This document shows positions 31,127 through 43,036 of a DNA stretch of 64,000 bases, piece after piece (position 1 is the first letter of the stretch; every line of letters begins with the position of its first letter). This stretch comes from Rhodococcus tukisamuensis NBRC 100609 (GTDB lineage: Bacteria > Actinomycetota > Actinomycetes > Mycobacteriales > Mycobacteriaceae). Made by a program: the position numbers and the translations under genes. The notes under the pieces are model-generated. The model was not told where the DNA came from. It ran no database searches and saw nothing but the letters and a program-made list of their open reading frames with translations. The stretch is from positions 62,001 through 126,000 of the forward strand of contig NZ_BCXG01000009.1 of NCBI RefSeq assembly GCF_001894985.1, read 5' to 3'.

Positions 31127-32368
31127 ATGATTTCGCCCGTGCCCAGCCAGTCCGCCGAGGAATTTGCCGTACCCCCGGTCTACCTCGATCACGCCGCGAC
31201 CACCCCGATGCTGCCGGAGTCGGCCGCCGCCATGACGGCGGTGCTCGCGACCGTGGGCAACGCCTCCTCGCTGCACGGCTCGGGTCGCGCCGCGCGTCGG
31301 CGCGTCGAGGAGTCCCGCGAGTCCATCGCCGCAGACCTCGGGGCCCGGCCGTCCGAGGTGCTGTTCACCTCGGGCGGGACCGAGAGCGACAACCTCGCCG
31401 TCAAGGGCATCTTCTGGGCCCGCCGGGACGCCGACCCGCGCCGCCGCCGCATCGTCACGAGCACCGTCGAGCACCACGCGGTGCTCGACGCGGTGCAGTG
31501 GCTGGTCGAGCACGAGGGCGCCGAGGTGAGCTGGATGCCGGTCGACGAGCAGTGCCGGGTGGACCCGCAGTGGCTGCGTGCCGAGCTTGCCGCACACGGC
31601 GACGAGACCGCACTGGTCACCGTGATGTGGGCCAACAATGAGGTCGGATCGGTCCTGCCAATCGTTGAACTGGCTTCCATCGCAAGCGAATTCGGTGTCC
31701 CCATGCACAGCGACGCGGTCCAGTTCGCGGCGCAGGCGCCGGTGGACTTCGCGGCGAGCGGGCTGTCCGCACTGAGCATCGCGGCGCACAAGTTCGGTGG
31801 ACCCCACGGCGCCGGGGCGTTGCTGCTCGGCCGTCAGGTGCCGTGTGTGCCGCTGCTGCACGGCGGCGGCCACGAGCGCGACCTGCGGGCCGGCACCCTG
31901 GACACGGCGGGGGCGGTCGCGATGGCGGCCGCGCTGCGAAAGACGGTCTCCGACTTCGGCATCCGCCGGGCCGAACTGACCCGGCTGCGGGACCGGCTGA
32001 TCGCCGAGGTCCGTCGGGTGATTCCCGACGCGGTGCTCAACGGCGCAGACCCCGGCGAGCGCCTGCCCGGCAACGCGCACTTCACCTTCCCCGGTTGCGA
32101 GGGCGACTCGCTGCTGATGCTGCTCGACGCGGCCGGCATCGAGTGCTCGACCGGTTCGGCATGCACCGCCGGGGTGGCCAGCGCCAGCCACGTGCTGGTC
32201 GCGATGGGGGTGGACCCCCGGGTGGCCCGCGGATCGTTGCGGTTCTCGCTCGGCCACACGTCGACCGATGCGGACGTGGACGCGCTGGTCGCGGCCCTGC
32301 CGCAGGTAGTGCAGCGGGCGCGGGCCGCGGGCCTGGCAAGCGTCGGAGCAAGGGGAGGATCGCGCTGA
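31127..32368 (+). CDS. iscS: Cysteine desulfurase
   Basis: The 413-residue PLP enzyme has '[14 protein letters not shown]', '[16 protein letters not shown]', '[10 protein letters not shown]', the PLP-lysine in '[14 protein letters not shown]', and the sulfur-carrying cysteine in '[11 protein letters not shown]'. It releases sulfur from cysteine for Fe-S clusters and tRNA thiolation. The downstream mnmA, whose ATG overlaps its stop by one base (TGATG), suggests that it feeds MnmA. A possible -10 (TATCCT, 31112-31117) lies 9 nt before the ATG and no ribosome site is seen. Confidence 0.95.
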   Translation: MISPVPSQSAEEFAVPPVYLDHAATTPMLPESAAAMTAVLATVGNASSLHGSGRAARRRVEESRESIAADLGARPSEVLFTSGGTESDNLAVKGIFWARRDADPRRRRIVTSTVEHHAVLDAVQWLVEHEGAEVSWMPVDEQCRVDPQWLRAELAAHGDETALVTVMWANNEVGSVLPIVELASIASEFGVPMHSDAVQFAAQAPVDFAASGLSALSIAAHKFGGPHGAGALLLGRQVPCVPLLHGGGHERDLRAGTLDTAGAVAMAAALRKTVSDFGIRRAELTRLRDRLIAEVRRVIPDAVLNGADPGERLPGNAHFTFPGCEGDSLLMLLDAAGIECSTGSACTAGVASASHVLVAMGVDPRVARGSLRFSLGHTSTDADVDALVAALPQVVQRARAAGLASVGARGGSR

Positions 32369-33462
32369 TGCGGGTACTGGCGGCAATGAGTGGCGGAGTG
32401 GACTCCGCGGTGGCGGCGGCACGCGCCGTGGACGCCGGACACGAGGTGGTCGGCGTGCACCTGGCGCTGTCCACGGCGCCCGGCACGCTGCGCACCGGGT
32501 CCCGGGGCTGCTGCTCCAAGGAGGACGCGGGTGACGCGCGGCGGGCCGCGGACGTCCTCGGGATCCCCTTCTACGTATGGGATTTCGCGGACCGGTTCAA
32601 GGAAGACGTGATCGAGGACTTCATCGAGTCCTACGCCGCGGGCGAGACCCCCAACCCGTGCCTGCGGTGCAACGAGAAGATCAAATTCGCGGCCCTGGCG
32701 GACCGCGCGATCGCGCTCGGCTTCGACGCCGTTGCGACCGGGCACTACGCCCGGCTTTCCGACGGGGTGCTGCGGCGCGCCGTCGACGCCGACAAGGACC
32801 AGTCCTACGTGCTCGGAGTGCTCACCGCGGAGCAGCTGTCCCGGGCGATGTTCCCGATCGGGGACACCCCGAAGCCGCAGATCCGGGCGGAGGCCGCCGA
32901 GCGCGGGCTCGCGGTGGCGGACAAGCCGGACAGCCACGACATCTGTTTCATCCCGTCGGGCGACACCCGTGCCTTCCTGGGCGCCAAGATCGGCATCCGG
33001 CCCGGCAAGGTGGTCGACGCCGACTCGGGCGAGGAACTCGCCGACCACGACGGCGTGCACGGCTTCACCATCGGGCAGCGCAAGGGCCTCGGCGTCGACG
33101 GCCCGGCGATCGACGGCAAGCCCCGGTACGTGACCGCGATCGAACCGGAGACCGGCACCGTGAAGGTCGGGTCCGCGGAACGGCTGCAGGTGTGGACCAT
33201 CGCCGCCGACCGCGCCATCTGGACGTCCGGGGTCGCGCCGACCGGCCCCCTCGAGTGCACGGTGCAGGTCCGCGCCCACGGCGGCCTGGCGGACGCCGTG
33301 GCCGAGGCGGTCGACGGCGGGATCGAGGTCCGCCTGCGTGCGCCGCTCACCGGCGTGGCCCGCGGCCAGGCCGTGGTGCTCTACCGCACCGACCCCGCCG
33401 GTGACGAGGTACTCGGCAGCGGCACCATCGCCGGCACCGGGTCCGAACCGGTCATCGGGTGA
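32368..33462 (+). CDS. mnmA: tRNA-specific 2-thiouridylase
   Basis: The 364-residue enzyme has the PP-loop 'SGGVDS' (residues 8-13), catalytic Cys98 in '[15 protein letters not shown]' and Cys193 in '[10 protein letters not shown]'. '[11 protein letters not shown]' follows in the central domain. It inserts sulfur into U34 of Lys/Glu/Gln tRNAs using sulfur from IscS. Start overlaps iscS (TGATG) with AGGGGAGG upstream; end overlaps the next gene by 4 nt. Confidence 0.96.
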   Translation: MRVLAAMSGGVDSAVAAARAVDAGHEVVGVHLALSTAPGTLRTGSRGCCSKEDAGDARRAADVLGIPFYVWDFADRFKEDVIEDFIESYAAGETPNPCLRCNEKIKFAALADRAIALGFDAVATGHYARLSDGVLRRAVDADKDQSYVLGVLTAEQLSRAMFPIGDTPKPQIRAEAAERGLAVADKPDSHDICFIPSGDTRAFLGAKIGIRPGKVVDADSGEELADHDGVHGFTIGQRKGLGVDGPAIDGKPRYVTAIEPETGTVKVGSAERLQVWTIAADRAIWTSGVAPTGPLECTVQVRAHGGLADAVAEAVDGGIEVRLRAPLTGVARGQAVVLYRTDPAGDEVLGSGTIAGTGSEPVIG

Positions 33463-34481
33463 GCACACCCGCCATCCCCGTCGGCATCGCGACGGGCGTC
33501 GGGTCCTGGCCGGGCGAGGATCCCCGCGAGGCCGCGGCCGTGTCGGTGGGCGAGCTGTCGGGGCTGCCGCACCTGGTGGAACTGCCGGCCCGCGGGCTCG
33601 GCGCCGACATGATCGGCCGCGCCGCCGCGGTGCTGGTGGACCTGCCGCTGGACACCTCCACCACCGGCTACCGCGTCGCGCAGCGCCCCGGCAAGGTGAC
33701 CCGACGCGCCCGCGACCTGCTCTCCCGGGACCTCGACGCGATGGAGGAGGCCTGGGAGGTCGCCGGCCTGCGCGGCACCGACCAGCCGGTGAAGGTGCAG
33801 GTGGTGGGGCCGCTGACGTTGGCCTCGCAGCTCGAACTGTTCGGCGGGCACCGCGCCCTGACCGACTCGGGCGCGGTCCGCGACCTCGCCGAGTCCCTGT
33901 CCGAGGGGCTGGTCGAGCACGTCGCCGAGGTCACCCGCAGGCTCGGCTCGCCGGTGGTGGTCCAAGTCGACGAGCCCGGGCTGCCCGCGGTGCTGGCCGG
34001 CACGCTGCCCGGGGTGTCGATCCTGCAGGCGCCGCGCGCGATGCCCGAGCCGGAGGCGCTCGAGGTGCTGCACTCGTTGATCGCCCGGCTCGACCGGCCG
34101 GTGCTCGTGCACTGCTGCGCCGCCGGCGCGCCGCTGGCGTTGCTGCGCCGCAGCGGGGCCGCGATGATCGGCCTGGACCTCGGCGAACTGAAGACCGCCG
34201 ACCTCGACGGTGTCGGGGAGATCCTGGAGGCCGGGCTGTCGCTGGCGCTCGGCCTGGTGCCGACCACGCAGCCGGACCGGCCACCCACGTGGCGTGAGCT
34301 GGCCGAGCCCGCGGTGCGGCTGATGGACCGTCTCGGCTTCCCGCGAACGGTGCTGGCCACCCAGGTGCTGGTCACCCCGGGCTGCGGGCTGGCGGGCGCG
34401 AGCGAGGACTGGGCCCGGGCCGCGCTGCGCGGCGCCGCCGAGGTGGCGCGGGCGTTCGCGGACGGCGCCGAGTTCGAGTAG
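33459..34481 (+). CDS. MetE-like (UROD/MetE superfamily) protein
   Basis: The 340-residue protein begins '[19 protein letters not shown]' and contains '[17 protein letters not shown]', '[17 protein letters not shown]', '[17 protein letters not shown]', and '[13 protein letters not shown]' at the end. These match the C-terminal catalytic fold of cobalamin-independent methionine synthase, including the Zn-type His-Cys. The homocysteine domain alone, without the N-terminal half, makes its reaction uncertain; corresponds to Rv3015c. GTG overlaps mnmA by 4 nt. Confidence 0.82.
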   Translation: MSTPAIPVGIATGVGSWPGEDPREAAAVSVGELSGLPHLVELPARGLGADMIGRAAAVLVDLPLDTSTTGYRVAQRPGKVTRRARDLLSRDLDAMEEAWEVAGLRGTDQPVKVQVVGPLTLASQLELFGGHRALTDSGAVRDLAESLSEGLVEHVAEVTRRLGSPVVVQVDEPGLPAVLAGTLPGVSILQAPRAMPEPEALEVLHSLIARLDRPVLVHCCAAGAPLALLRRSGAAMIGLDLGELKTADLDGVGEILEAGLSLALGLVPTTQPDRPPTWRELAEPAVRLMDRLGFPRTVLATQVLVTPGCGLAGASEDWARAALRGAAEVARAFADGAEFE

Positions 34482-34530
34482 CACTCCGCCGGGCACGTCG
34501 GGTTCGACCGTCCCGGGGCGGTCGTCGGGG

Positions 34531-34536
34531 GACAAT
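34531..34536 (+). promoter_or_regulatory. -10 element for leaderless oxidoreductase gene
   Basis: GACAAT is 6 nt upstream of the GTG at 34543, with no Shine-Dalgarno sequence. Confidence 0.45.
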
Positions 34537-34542
34537 GACGCG

Positions 34543-35976
34543 GTGACCACAGCCGTCGTCGTCGGTGCCGGACCCAACGGGCTGGCCGCCGCGGTCCACC
34601 TCGCGCGCAGTGGCGTCGAGGTCCGGGTGCTCGAGGCGGCCGATCAGATCGGCGGCGGAACCCGCTCGGGTGAGGCGACGCTGCCGGGCCTGATCCACGA
34701 CTACGCCTCCGCGTTCCACCCGATGGGCATCGGCTCGCCGTACCTGGCCACCCTCGACCTCGAGCGGCACGGACTGACCTGGCGCTGGGCCGAGATCGAC
34801 TGCGCGCACCCGCTCGACGACGGCACTGCGGGCGCCCTGCACCGGTCGCTCGTGGCCACCGCCGCCGGGCTGGGGGAGGACGGTCCGCGCTGGCAGCGGA
34901 TGTTCGGTGACCTGTCCGGCGGGTTCGACGCCCTGGCCGCCGACCTGATGCGGCCGGTGCTGGGCGTCCCCGGACATCCGCTCCGGTTGGCCGCCTTCGG
35001 TCCACGGGCCCTGCTGCCCGCGACGGTGACCGCGCGGTGGTGGCGCACCGAGAGGGCGCGGGCGCTGTTCGGCGGGGTGGCCGCTCACGCGTTCGGTCGG
35101 CTCGACCGCCCGGCGACCTCCGCGGTGGGGCTGATGATCACCGCGGCCGGCCACCGCCACGGGTGGCCGGTGGCGGAGGGCGGGTCGCGATCGATCACCG
35201 ACGCGTTGGCGGCGATGCTGGTCGAGCACGGCGGCGCGATCGACACCGGCGTCGCGATCCACCGGGCCGGGGACCTTCCGCCCGCAGACGTGGTGCTCCT
35301 CGACCTCGCGCCCCGGGCCGCGCTGGACATCCTCGGCGACCGGGTTCCGCCCCGAATTGCCCGCGCCTACCGGCGTTTCCGGCATGCGCCCGGCGCGTTC
35401 AAGGTGGACTACGCGATCGAGGGCCCGGTGCCGTGGACCAATGCGGACTGCGGCCGCGCCGGAACAGTCCACCTCGGCGGGTCGTTCGCCGAGGTCGCCG
35501 CCGCCGAGCGCGCGGTGGCCGCGGGCGCGATGCCCGGGCGTCCGTTCGTGTTGGTGGGCCAGCAGTACCTCGCCGATCCCACCCGCTCGCGGGGAAACCT
35601 GCACCCGCTGTACGCGTACGCCCATGTGCCGCACGGGTACCCGGGGGACGCCACCGAGGCGGTCACCGCCCAGATCGAACGCTTCGCGCCGGGTTTCCGG
35701 GACCGGATCGTCGCGGTGGTCGGCACCGGACCCGCGGGCCTGGCCGCGGCCAATCCGAACCAGGTCGGTGGCGACATCATCGGCGGCGCGAACAGCGGGT
35801 TGCAGGTGGCGCTGCGACCGCGGATTGCGCTGGACCCGTACCGCATCGGCGTGCCCGGCATGTTCCTGTGTTCGGCCTCGACGCCGCCGGGTGCGGGTGC
35901 GCACGGCATGTGCGGCTACAACGCCGCCGAGTCGGCACTGCGTTACCTGCGCAAGCAGGGGCTCGCGTCGGGCTGA
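34543..35976 (+). CDS. FAD-dependent NAD(P)/phytoene-desaturase-like oxidoreductase
   Basis: The 477-residue protein has an N-terminal dinucleotide-binding motif 'VVVGAGPNGLAAAVHLARSG' with 'VRVLEAADQIGGGTRSGE'. The C-terminal FAD motif region is 'PGMFLCSASTPPGAGAHGMCGYNAA', a phytoene dehydrogenase/amine-oxidase-type fold. No carotenoid genes are nearby, so its substrate is unknown. Leaderless GTG start is inferred from the adjacent -10. A 44-nt gap separates it from ligA. Confidence 0.85.
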   Translation: MTTAVVVGAGPNGLAAAVHLARSGVEVRVLEAADQIGGGTRSGEATLPGLIHDYASAFHPMGIGSPYLATLDLERHGLTWRWAEIDCAHPLDDGTAGALHRSLVATAAGLGEDGPRWQRMFGDLSGGFDALAADLMRPVLGVPGHPLRLAAFGPRALLPATVTARWWRTERARALFGGVAAHAFGRLDRPATSAVGLMITAAGHRHGWPVAEGGSRSITDALAAMLVEHGGAIDTGVAIHRAGDLPPADVVLLDLAPRAALDILGDRVPPRIARAYRRFRHAPGAFKVDYAIEGPVPWTNADCGRAGTVHLGGSFAEVAAAERAVAAGAMPGRPFVLVGQQYLADPTRSRGNLHPLYAYAHVPHGYPGDATEAVTAQIERFAPGFRDRIVAVVGTGPAGLAAANPNQVGGDIIGGANSGLQVALRPRIALDPYRIGVPGMFLCSASTPPGAGAHGMCGYNAAESALRYLRKQGLASG

Positions 35977-36008
35977 GTCGTCGCACCGGTCGTGTCGGTG
36001 CGCTGGGA

Positions 36009-38135
<2,127 letters not shown>

Positions 38136-38165
38136 CGGACGCGACGCCGCATTCGGCCCAGGCCG

Positions 38166-38663
38166 CTACTCGCGCCGCGGGGGCTGATGTTCTGGATCGT
38201 CGGCGTGGGGTTCCCGGTGTAGCGCCTCCGGCAGGAACGCCGCCCCGGGACCGTAGCTCGCCGCCGCGTCCCCGGGGTTCGAGAGCGCGCACGTCTTCAG
38301 GGACAGGCAGCCGCAGCCGATGCAGGACTCGAGCCCGTCGCGCAGCGCCACCAGCGCGTCGATCTGCTCGTTGAGCCGGCCGCGCCAACTCTGCGACAGC
38401 CGAGCCCAGTCGTCGAGGTTGGGTGTGCGTCCGCCCGGCAGCTGGTCGAGCGCCTGCGCCACCTCGTCCAGGTGCAGCCCGATGCTGCGGGCCGCCCGGA
38501 TGAACGCGATCCGTCGCAGCACGCTGCGCTGGTATCGCCGCTGGTTGCCGGCGGTGCGGGTGGCGACGATCAAGCCCTCCCGCTCGTAGTAGCGCAGCGC
38601 GGACGGTGCCAGGCCGCTGCGGCGGGCCACCTCGCCCATGGTCAGCAGGTCCGTCGTGCGCAT
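38166..38663 (-). CDS. soxR: SoxR, redox-sensing MerR-family activator
   Basis: The 165-residue regulator has a MerR helix-turn-helix ('TMGEVARRSGLAPSALRYYEREGLI'), a dimerisation helix, and the [2Fe-2S] cysteine cluster CIGCGCLSLKTC at Cys114/117/119/125, the same spacing as E. coli SoxR. Oxidised or redox-cycling compounds would activate it. In actinobacteria SoxR usually controls oxidoreductases or transporters rather than soxS; no such divergent target gene is visible here. A candidate operator dyad lies 50-70 bp upstream. Confidence 0.94.
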   Translation of the reverse strand: MRTTDLLTMGEVARRSGLAPSALRYYEREGLIVATRTAGNQRRYQRSVLRRIAFIRAARSIGLHLDEVAQALDQLPGGRTPNLDDWARLSQSWRGRLNEQIDALVALRDGLESCIGCGCLSLKTCALSNPGDAAASYGPGAAFLPEALHREPHADDPEHQPPRRE

Positions 38664-38674
38664 CGGTGACCTCG

Positions 38675-38707
38675 CGTTCTCGACAGCCGGACGTTCTCGA
38701 CAGCCGG
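38675..38707. repeat. 16-bp tandem direct repeat upstream of soxR
   Basis: CGTTCTCGACAGCCGG occurs at 38675-38690 and again at 38692-38707, one base apart, between the operator-like dyad and the soxR start. Confidence 0.8.
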
Positions 38708-38712
38708 TGAGT

Positions 38713-38732
38713 TGAAGTGGACTCGAACTTCA
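38713..38732. promoter_or_regulatory. MerR/SoxR-type operator dyad
   Basis: TGAAGT and ACTTCA (38713-38718, 38727-38732) form a 20-bp dyad upstream of soxR. MerR proteins typically bind such dyads inside long-spacer promoters. Assignment to SoxR is inferred from proximity. Confidence 0.5.
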
Positions 38733-39663
38733 GCATGGCCCCGGTGTCGCCGCCGCGCAAGGTGTTCGCGCGGACCGTGTCCGCCGGCGAAACGCCAGGT
38801 GGCAGGGGTTCGCGGCCGATAGTGTTGAACGTCACCTTCGGGCGGTCCGGTCGCGTCAGGTCACAGCATTGCGTGGCCCCGACGGCGGTGCGCCGGGTCG
38901 CCGCGGGGGTCCGTCGCGCCGGTGCGTGGTTCTTCCTGTGCGACACGCATTCCGGTCCGTCCGGCCGGGTTCGGAAGTGGCAGCGACGAGTGAACGGCGG
39001 GGTGATCCCGTCGCCCCGCCCGGGCGCTGCCGTCGTCGGCCGGTGTGCCGAGTGGGTGCGCTGCCAGGACGTGGGACCGCGCGTTCGCCTGGTGAACGGT
39101 CTTTGGCTGCAAGTCATTTCGAAAACCGCGTTGTGGGCTCCGTCCGGACCCTGGAAGCGGTGGGCGAGTCGGTCGTGGCGCCGGGGCGGCATCTTTGGTC
39201 GCTCGGCGTGCTCGGGAAAGTGTGTGTGCCGTCCGTGCGGATCGGGCGCCGCGGATTCGTCGGATCATATTGTCGTGCAATGGAAATGCTGCTGTCAGTG
39301 GGATGACGGGAGGTGCGTCCGCGAGATGTGCGGCGAACGGACGGGCGGCCGGGTGTGGAGGCGCGGGGTGCGTCCGGCGGGTCGAGATTCCATATGTCGG
39401 AACAGTTTTGATTGCTGCGACGATGCGTCGGGCAGGAGGGGTCGCGTCGTCGTTCGGCCCGAACGGCCGCTCGCCGGGCAGCGTGCCGGGCCGCCCGCGG
39501 GCGGCGGGAACGGGTGTCGGTTGGCGTCCGCCGGCCGGCCCGCCGATCCCGCACGAGTCGGCCCGGCCACCGCGGTGAGCAGGTACTTCGCCCGCCTGAT
39601 CCGGTGCGGAAAGGGCCCGGAACTGGTTTGGGGACAGCGCTTTGTTGCTGCGATAGTGTGCCA
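38733..39663. other. About 0.9 kb without a convincing gene
   Basis: Long open frames exist on both strands (for example + 38717-39667 and - 38861-39664), but their products are rich in Arg/Trp/Cys or Pro/Arg and match no family. Codon third positions lack the strong G/C bias of every real gene here. Local AT-rich spots (about 39262-39290 and 39385-39415) are unusual. It could be a decayed gene, a non-coding RNA locus or a large regulatory region. Confidence 0.5.
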
Positions 39664-40152
39664 ATGATCGAGATTCGACCCGCAGGACCCGCAGACTTCG
39701 AGGCCGTCGCGGCCCTCACCATGGACGTGTACGTGAACGGTGGATTCGTTCACGAGGAAAGCGCATACGTCGAGAAACTGCAGGACACCGAGGGCCGGGC
39801 CGAACAGGCCGAGGTGGTCGTCGCCGTCGCGAACGGCGAGATCGTCGGTTCCGTGACGGTAGCCGAGCCCGAGTCCCCGTTCGCGGACGTCGCGGGCCCG
39901 GGCGAACTCGAGTTCCGGATGCTCGCCGTCGCCCCGACCGCCCGCGGCAAGGGCGCCGGCTCGGCGCTGGTCCAGTACGCCCTCGACGCCGCGTACGACC
40001 GCGGCAAGCAGGCCGTGGTCATCTCCACCGAGCCGGGCATGATCGATGCCCGCCGGATCTACGACCGCAACCACTTCGTCCCCGCCCCGGACCGGAACTG
40101 GGAGCCGGTGCCGGGCGTGCCGCTGACTGTGCTGGTGCGCGAGGTCGCGTAG
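39664..40152 (+). CDS. GNAT-family N-acetyltransferase
   Basis: The 162-residue protein has the GNAT core: 'IEIRPAGPADFEAVAALT', 'VVVAVANGEIVGSVTVAE', the acetyl-CoA loop 'EFRMLAVAPTARGKGAGSALV' (Q/RxxGxG/A) and 'ARRIYDRNHFVPAPDRNW'. Substrate unknown. ATG 39664 is chosen because upstream in-frame sequence lacks similarity. It converges on the ACT gene, whose stop lies 16 nt away. Confidence 0.9.
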   Translation: MIEIRPAGPADFEAVAALTMDVYVNGGFVHEESAYVEKLQDTEGRAEQAEVVVAVANGEIVGSVTVAEPESPFADVAGPGELEFRMLAVAPTARGKGAGSALVQYALDAAYDRGKQAVVISTEPGMIDARRIYDRNHFVPAPDRNWEPVPGVPLTVLVREVA

Positions 40153-40168
40153 CGCGCCTGAGCCGGGC

Positions 40169-40819
40169 CTACCCGAGCACCGTCGCGACGATGCCGGCCA
40201 GGTAGCCGAGTCGTGCGATCTCCGAAGGGCGGAACTCCGGCCCGCCCGCGCGGCCGAGCAGCAGCGCGCGGCCGGAGTGGCCGAGCGGTGCCGCGGCGAG
40301 CTTGGTGTCGATGTCCTTCCAGACCGTCGGCACCCAGTCGGCCTCGGGGTCGAGGACAACCGGCTTCTGCAGTGGCATCCACGGCATCTCGCCGGCCTGG
40401 GTCTCCGGTGCGCCCATGCTGCCGACCACCTGGAACGTCCCGTGCGGGCCCGTCCCGACCACGCTCGCCCAACTGACCCGCAGCACCCGGGCCGCGCCGT
40501 CCACCAGGACCTGCAGCCGGTCGTCGCGGGCCGTCGCGACCTGGTCGATCAGTTCGAGCTCGCGGTGCGTGTCGAGCATCCCCGAGTACGGCCGGATCGA
40601 GTCCACCCGCACGCCGACGAGCTTCTCGGACGCGGTGATCAGGGTGTCGGGCAGCGCTCCCTGCGGCACGTCGACGACGAGGTCGTCCACGGCAAACCCG
40701 GTGCCGCGGTCCACGACATCGAGCGAGAGGATGTCGGCGCCGACCGAGCCCAACGCCACGGCCAACGCGCCCAGGCTGCCGGGTCGATCGGGCAACTGGA
40801 CGCGCAGTAGATAGGACAC
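40169..40819 (-). CDS. ACT-domain protein
   Basis: The 216-residue protein starts '[35 protein letters not shown]', a classic ACT fold, and ends with an unassigned domain ('[21 protein letters not shown]'). ACT domains usually sense amino acids. The position between ligA and gatCA corresponds to Rv3013. I chose GTG (complement of 40817-40819) since AAAGGAA lies 4 nt upstream and homology begins there. Confidence 0.85.
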   Translation of the reverse strand: MSYLLRVQLPDRPGSLGALAVALGSVGADILSLDVVDRGTGFAVDDLVVDVPQGALPDTLITASEKLVGVRVDSIRPYSGMLDTHRELELIDQVATARDDRLQVLVDGAARVLRVSWASVVGTGPHGTFQVVGSMGAPETQAGEMPWMPLQKPVVLDPEADWVPTVWKDIDTKLAAAPLGHSGRALLLGRAGGPEFRPSEIARLGYLAGIVATVLG

Positions 40820-41060
40820 GGTGTTCCTTTGTCTGAGGCAACGCCAGGGTCGTCGGTGCCCCCGCGCGGTCTTCATCCTTCACCATCGAGCGGCGGGTCA
40901 GTGGGGCAACGTCCCGGTGGGATCCGGCCGGGTACGGCGAAGGCCCAGCTTGCCGCCGATCGGTCATCCGCGCGACACCAACATGTTCCGTCTGCGAAAC
41001 ACACCGACCTGCTCGCGCGTCCCGACACGGCGCTGCCCGCGGCGCGGTCGGGCACACGCT

Positions 41061-41066
41061 CTACGC
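41061..41066 (+). promoter_or_regulatory. Probable -10 of gatCA
   Basis: TACGCT lies about 43 nt before gatC. The inferred leader includes AAAGGGG 6-9 nt before the GTG start. Confidence 0.4.
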
Positions 41067-41108
41067 TTAGGGGCGATTGCTGTCTCCGACCTGAAAGGGG
41101 CCCACGCG

Positions 41109-41408
41109 GTGCCTGCCATCTCCCGTGACGAGGTCGCCCACCTCGCCCGGCTGTCCCGGCTCGCGCTGTCCGACGCCGAACTCGACGAGTTCGCCGGCCA
41201 GCTCGACTCGATCCTCAGCCACGTCAAGACCGTCGCGGAGGTCGCCGCGGACGATGTGCCCCCCACCGCGAACCCGAGCGCGATCACCAACGTGACCCGC
41301 CCCGACGTCATCGTGCCCGGCCTGACCCCCGAGCAGGCGCTCTCCGGTGCGCCGGCCGTCGAGCAGGACCGTTTCGCCGTGCCGCAGATCCTGGGAGAAG
41401 AGCAGTGA
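41109..41408 (+). CDS. gatC: Asp-tRNA(Asn)/Glu-tRNA(Gln) amidotransferase subunit C
   Basis: The 99-residue GatC begins '[31 protein letters not shown]' and contains '[18 protein letters not shown]', both typical. GatC stabilises GatA in the transamidosome that forms Gln-tRNA and Asn-tRNA. The GTG at 41109 is set by the conserved N terminus and AAAGGGG upstream. Its stop overlaps gatA by 4 nt. Confidence 0.94.
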   Translation: MPAISRDEVAHLARLSRLALSDAELDEFAGQLDSILSHVKTVAEVAADDVPPTANPSAITNVTRPDVIVPGLTPEQALSGAPAVEQDRFAVPQILGEEQ

Positions 41409-42883
41409 CCGCCGACCTCACCGCGCTGGACGCCTCCGTCCTCGCGTCGAAGATCCATGCCCGCGAGGTGTCCTCCGTCGAGGTCACGCAGGCGCACCTG
41501 GACCGGATCGCCGCCGTCGACGGCGAGCTCAACGCGTTCCTGCACGTCGCCGGCGAGCAGGCGCTCACCGCGGCCAAGGCGGTCGACGACTCGCTGGCGG
41601 CGGGGAACGCGCCCGCGTCCGCGCTGGCCGGTGTGCCGTTGGCGCTCAAGGACGTGTTCACCACCACCGACATGCCCACCACCTGCGGGTCGAAGATCCT
41701 CGAGGGCTGGGTCGCGCCGTACGACGCGACGCTGACCACCCGGCTGCGTGAGGCCGGCATCCCGGTGCTCGGCAAGACCAACATGGACGAGTTCGCGATG
41801 GGCTCGTCCACCGAGAACTCCGCCTACGGGCCGACCCTGAACCCGTGGGACACCACCCGGATCCCCGGCGGCTCGGGCGGTGGCTCCGCGGCCGCGCTGG
41901 CGTCGAACCAGGCCCCGCTCGCGATCGGCACCGACACCGGCGGTTCGATCCGTCAGCCCGCGGCCGTCACGGCCACCGTCGGCACCAAGCCCACCTACGG
42001 CACGGTGTCCCGGTACGGGCTGGTGGCGTGCGCGTCCTCCCTGGACCAGGGCGGCCCCTGCGGCCGTACCGTCCTCGACACGGCGCTGCTGCACGAGGTG
42101 ATCGCCGGGTACGACCCCCGCGACTCCACCTCGGTCAACGCCCCGGTCCGGCCGGTCGTCGAGGCGGCCCGCCAGGGCGCGAACGGTGACCTGAAGGGCG
42201 TGCGCGTCGGCATCGTCAAGGAACTGCACTCCGAGAGCTACCAGCCGGGCGTCATCGCCTCCTTCGACACCGCGGTCGCGCAGCTGAAGGAACTCGGCGC
42301 CGAGGTGGTGGAGGTGTCCTGCCCGAGCTTCCTGCACGCGCTCGCCGCCTACTACCTGATCCTGCCCAGCGAGGTGTCCTCGAACCTGGCCCGCTTCGAC
42401 GCGATGCGTTACGGCATGCGGGTCGACGACGGCAACATGAGCGCCGACCAGGTGATGGCCGCGACCCGTGCCGCCGGATTCGGCAAGGAGGTCAAGCGCC
42501 GCATCATGATCGGCACCTATGCGCTGTCCTCCGGGTACTACGACGCCTACTACGGCCAGGCCCTCAAGGTGCGCACGCTGATCGCCCGCGACTTCGACCG
42601 GGCCTACGAGCAGGTCGACGTGCTGGTCTCGCCGACCAGCCCGTTCACCCCGTGGAAGATCGGCGAGAAGGTCGACGACCCGCTGGCGATGTACCTCTCC
42701 GACCTGTGCACGCTGCCGACCAACCTGGCCGGGCACTGCGCGATGTCGGTGCCGTCCGGCCTGTCGGCCGACGACGGGCTGCCGGTGGGCCTGCAGATCA
42801 TGGCGCCCGCCCTGGCCGACGAGCGGCTCTACCGCGTGGGTGCGGCCTACGAGGCGGCCCGCGGGCCGATCGCCCGGCCCTGA
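41405..42883 (+). CDS. gatA: Asp-tRNA(Asn)/Glu-tRNA(Gln) amidotransferase subunit A
   Basis: The 492-residue amidase has the Lys-Ser-Ser triad region: '[19 protein letters not shown]', '[16 protein letters not shown]' and '[14 protein letters not shown]'. It liberates ammonia from glutamine for GatB. GTG start overlaps gatC. GatB is not adjacent but 7.4 kb downstream, after an accessory block and pfkA. A terminator follows. Confidence 0.97.
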   Translation: MTADLTALDASVLASKIHAREVSSVEVTQAHLDRIAAVDGELNAFLHVAGEQALTAAKAVDDSLAAGNAPASALAGVPLALKDVFTTTDMPTTCGSKILEGWVAPYDATLTTRLREAGIPVLGKTNMDEFAMGSSTENSAYGPTLNPWDTTRIPGGSGGGSAAALASNQAPLAIGTDTGGSIRQPAAVTATVGTKPTYGTVSRYGLVACASSLDQGGPCGRTVLDTALLHEVIAGYDPRDSTSVNAPVRPVVEAARQGANGDLKGVRVGIVKELHSESYQPGVIASFDTAVAQLKELGAEVVEVSCPSFLHALAAYYLILPSEVSSNLARFDAMRYGMRVDDGNMSADQVMAATRAAGFGKEVKRRIMIGTYALSSGYYDAYYGQALKVRTLIARDFDRAYEQVDVLVSPTSPFTPWKIGEKVDDPLAMYLSDLCTLPTNLAGHCAMSVPSGLSADDGLPVGLQIMAPALADERLYRVGAAYEAARGPIARP

Positions 42884-42901
42884 CGCTCGGCACACAAGCA
42901 G

Positions 42902-42939
42902 GTTCGACCCCGGCGCATCGGTGACGCCCGGGGTCGAAC
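42902..42939 (+). terminator. Terminator after gatCA
   Basis: GTTCGACCCCGG at 42902-42913 pairs exactly with 42928-42939 around a 14-nt loop; the downstream base run is TTCTGT. Confidence 0.75.
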
Positions 42940-42999
42940 TTCTGTGAACCTATGTCGCTTGTGGTCGGGCAAGTCCCCTGGTGCGGTGGTTTTGCGGGC

Positions 43000-43029
43000 T
43001 TGACTGTCCCGCACGGGCTCCCCGATCAT
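43000..43029 (+). promoter_or_regulatory. Promoter of the transglutaminase-like gene
   Basis: TTGACT (43000-43005), 18 nt, GATCAT (43024-43029), and 7 nt to the ATG at 43037; a leaderless start is likely. Confidence 0.5.
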
Positions 43030-43036
43030 TCCTTGA

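Noticed and set aside
39654-39659. TAGTGT as a leaderless -10 for the GNAT gene at 39664
   Set aside because: Only 4 nt separate it from the ATG, too close for transcription to begin at the start codon.
38861-39664. A 267-codon reverse frame in the gene-poor region
   Set aside because: Starts at a TTG, is Pro/Arg/His-rich, has no domain, and overlaps an equally long forward frame; neither has clear codon bias.
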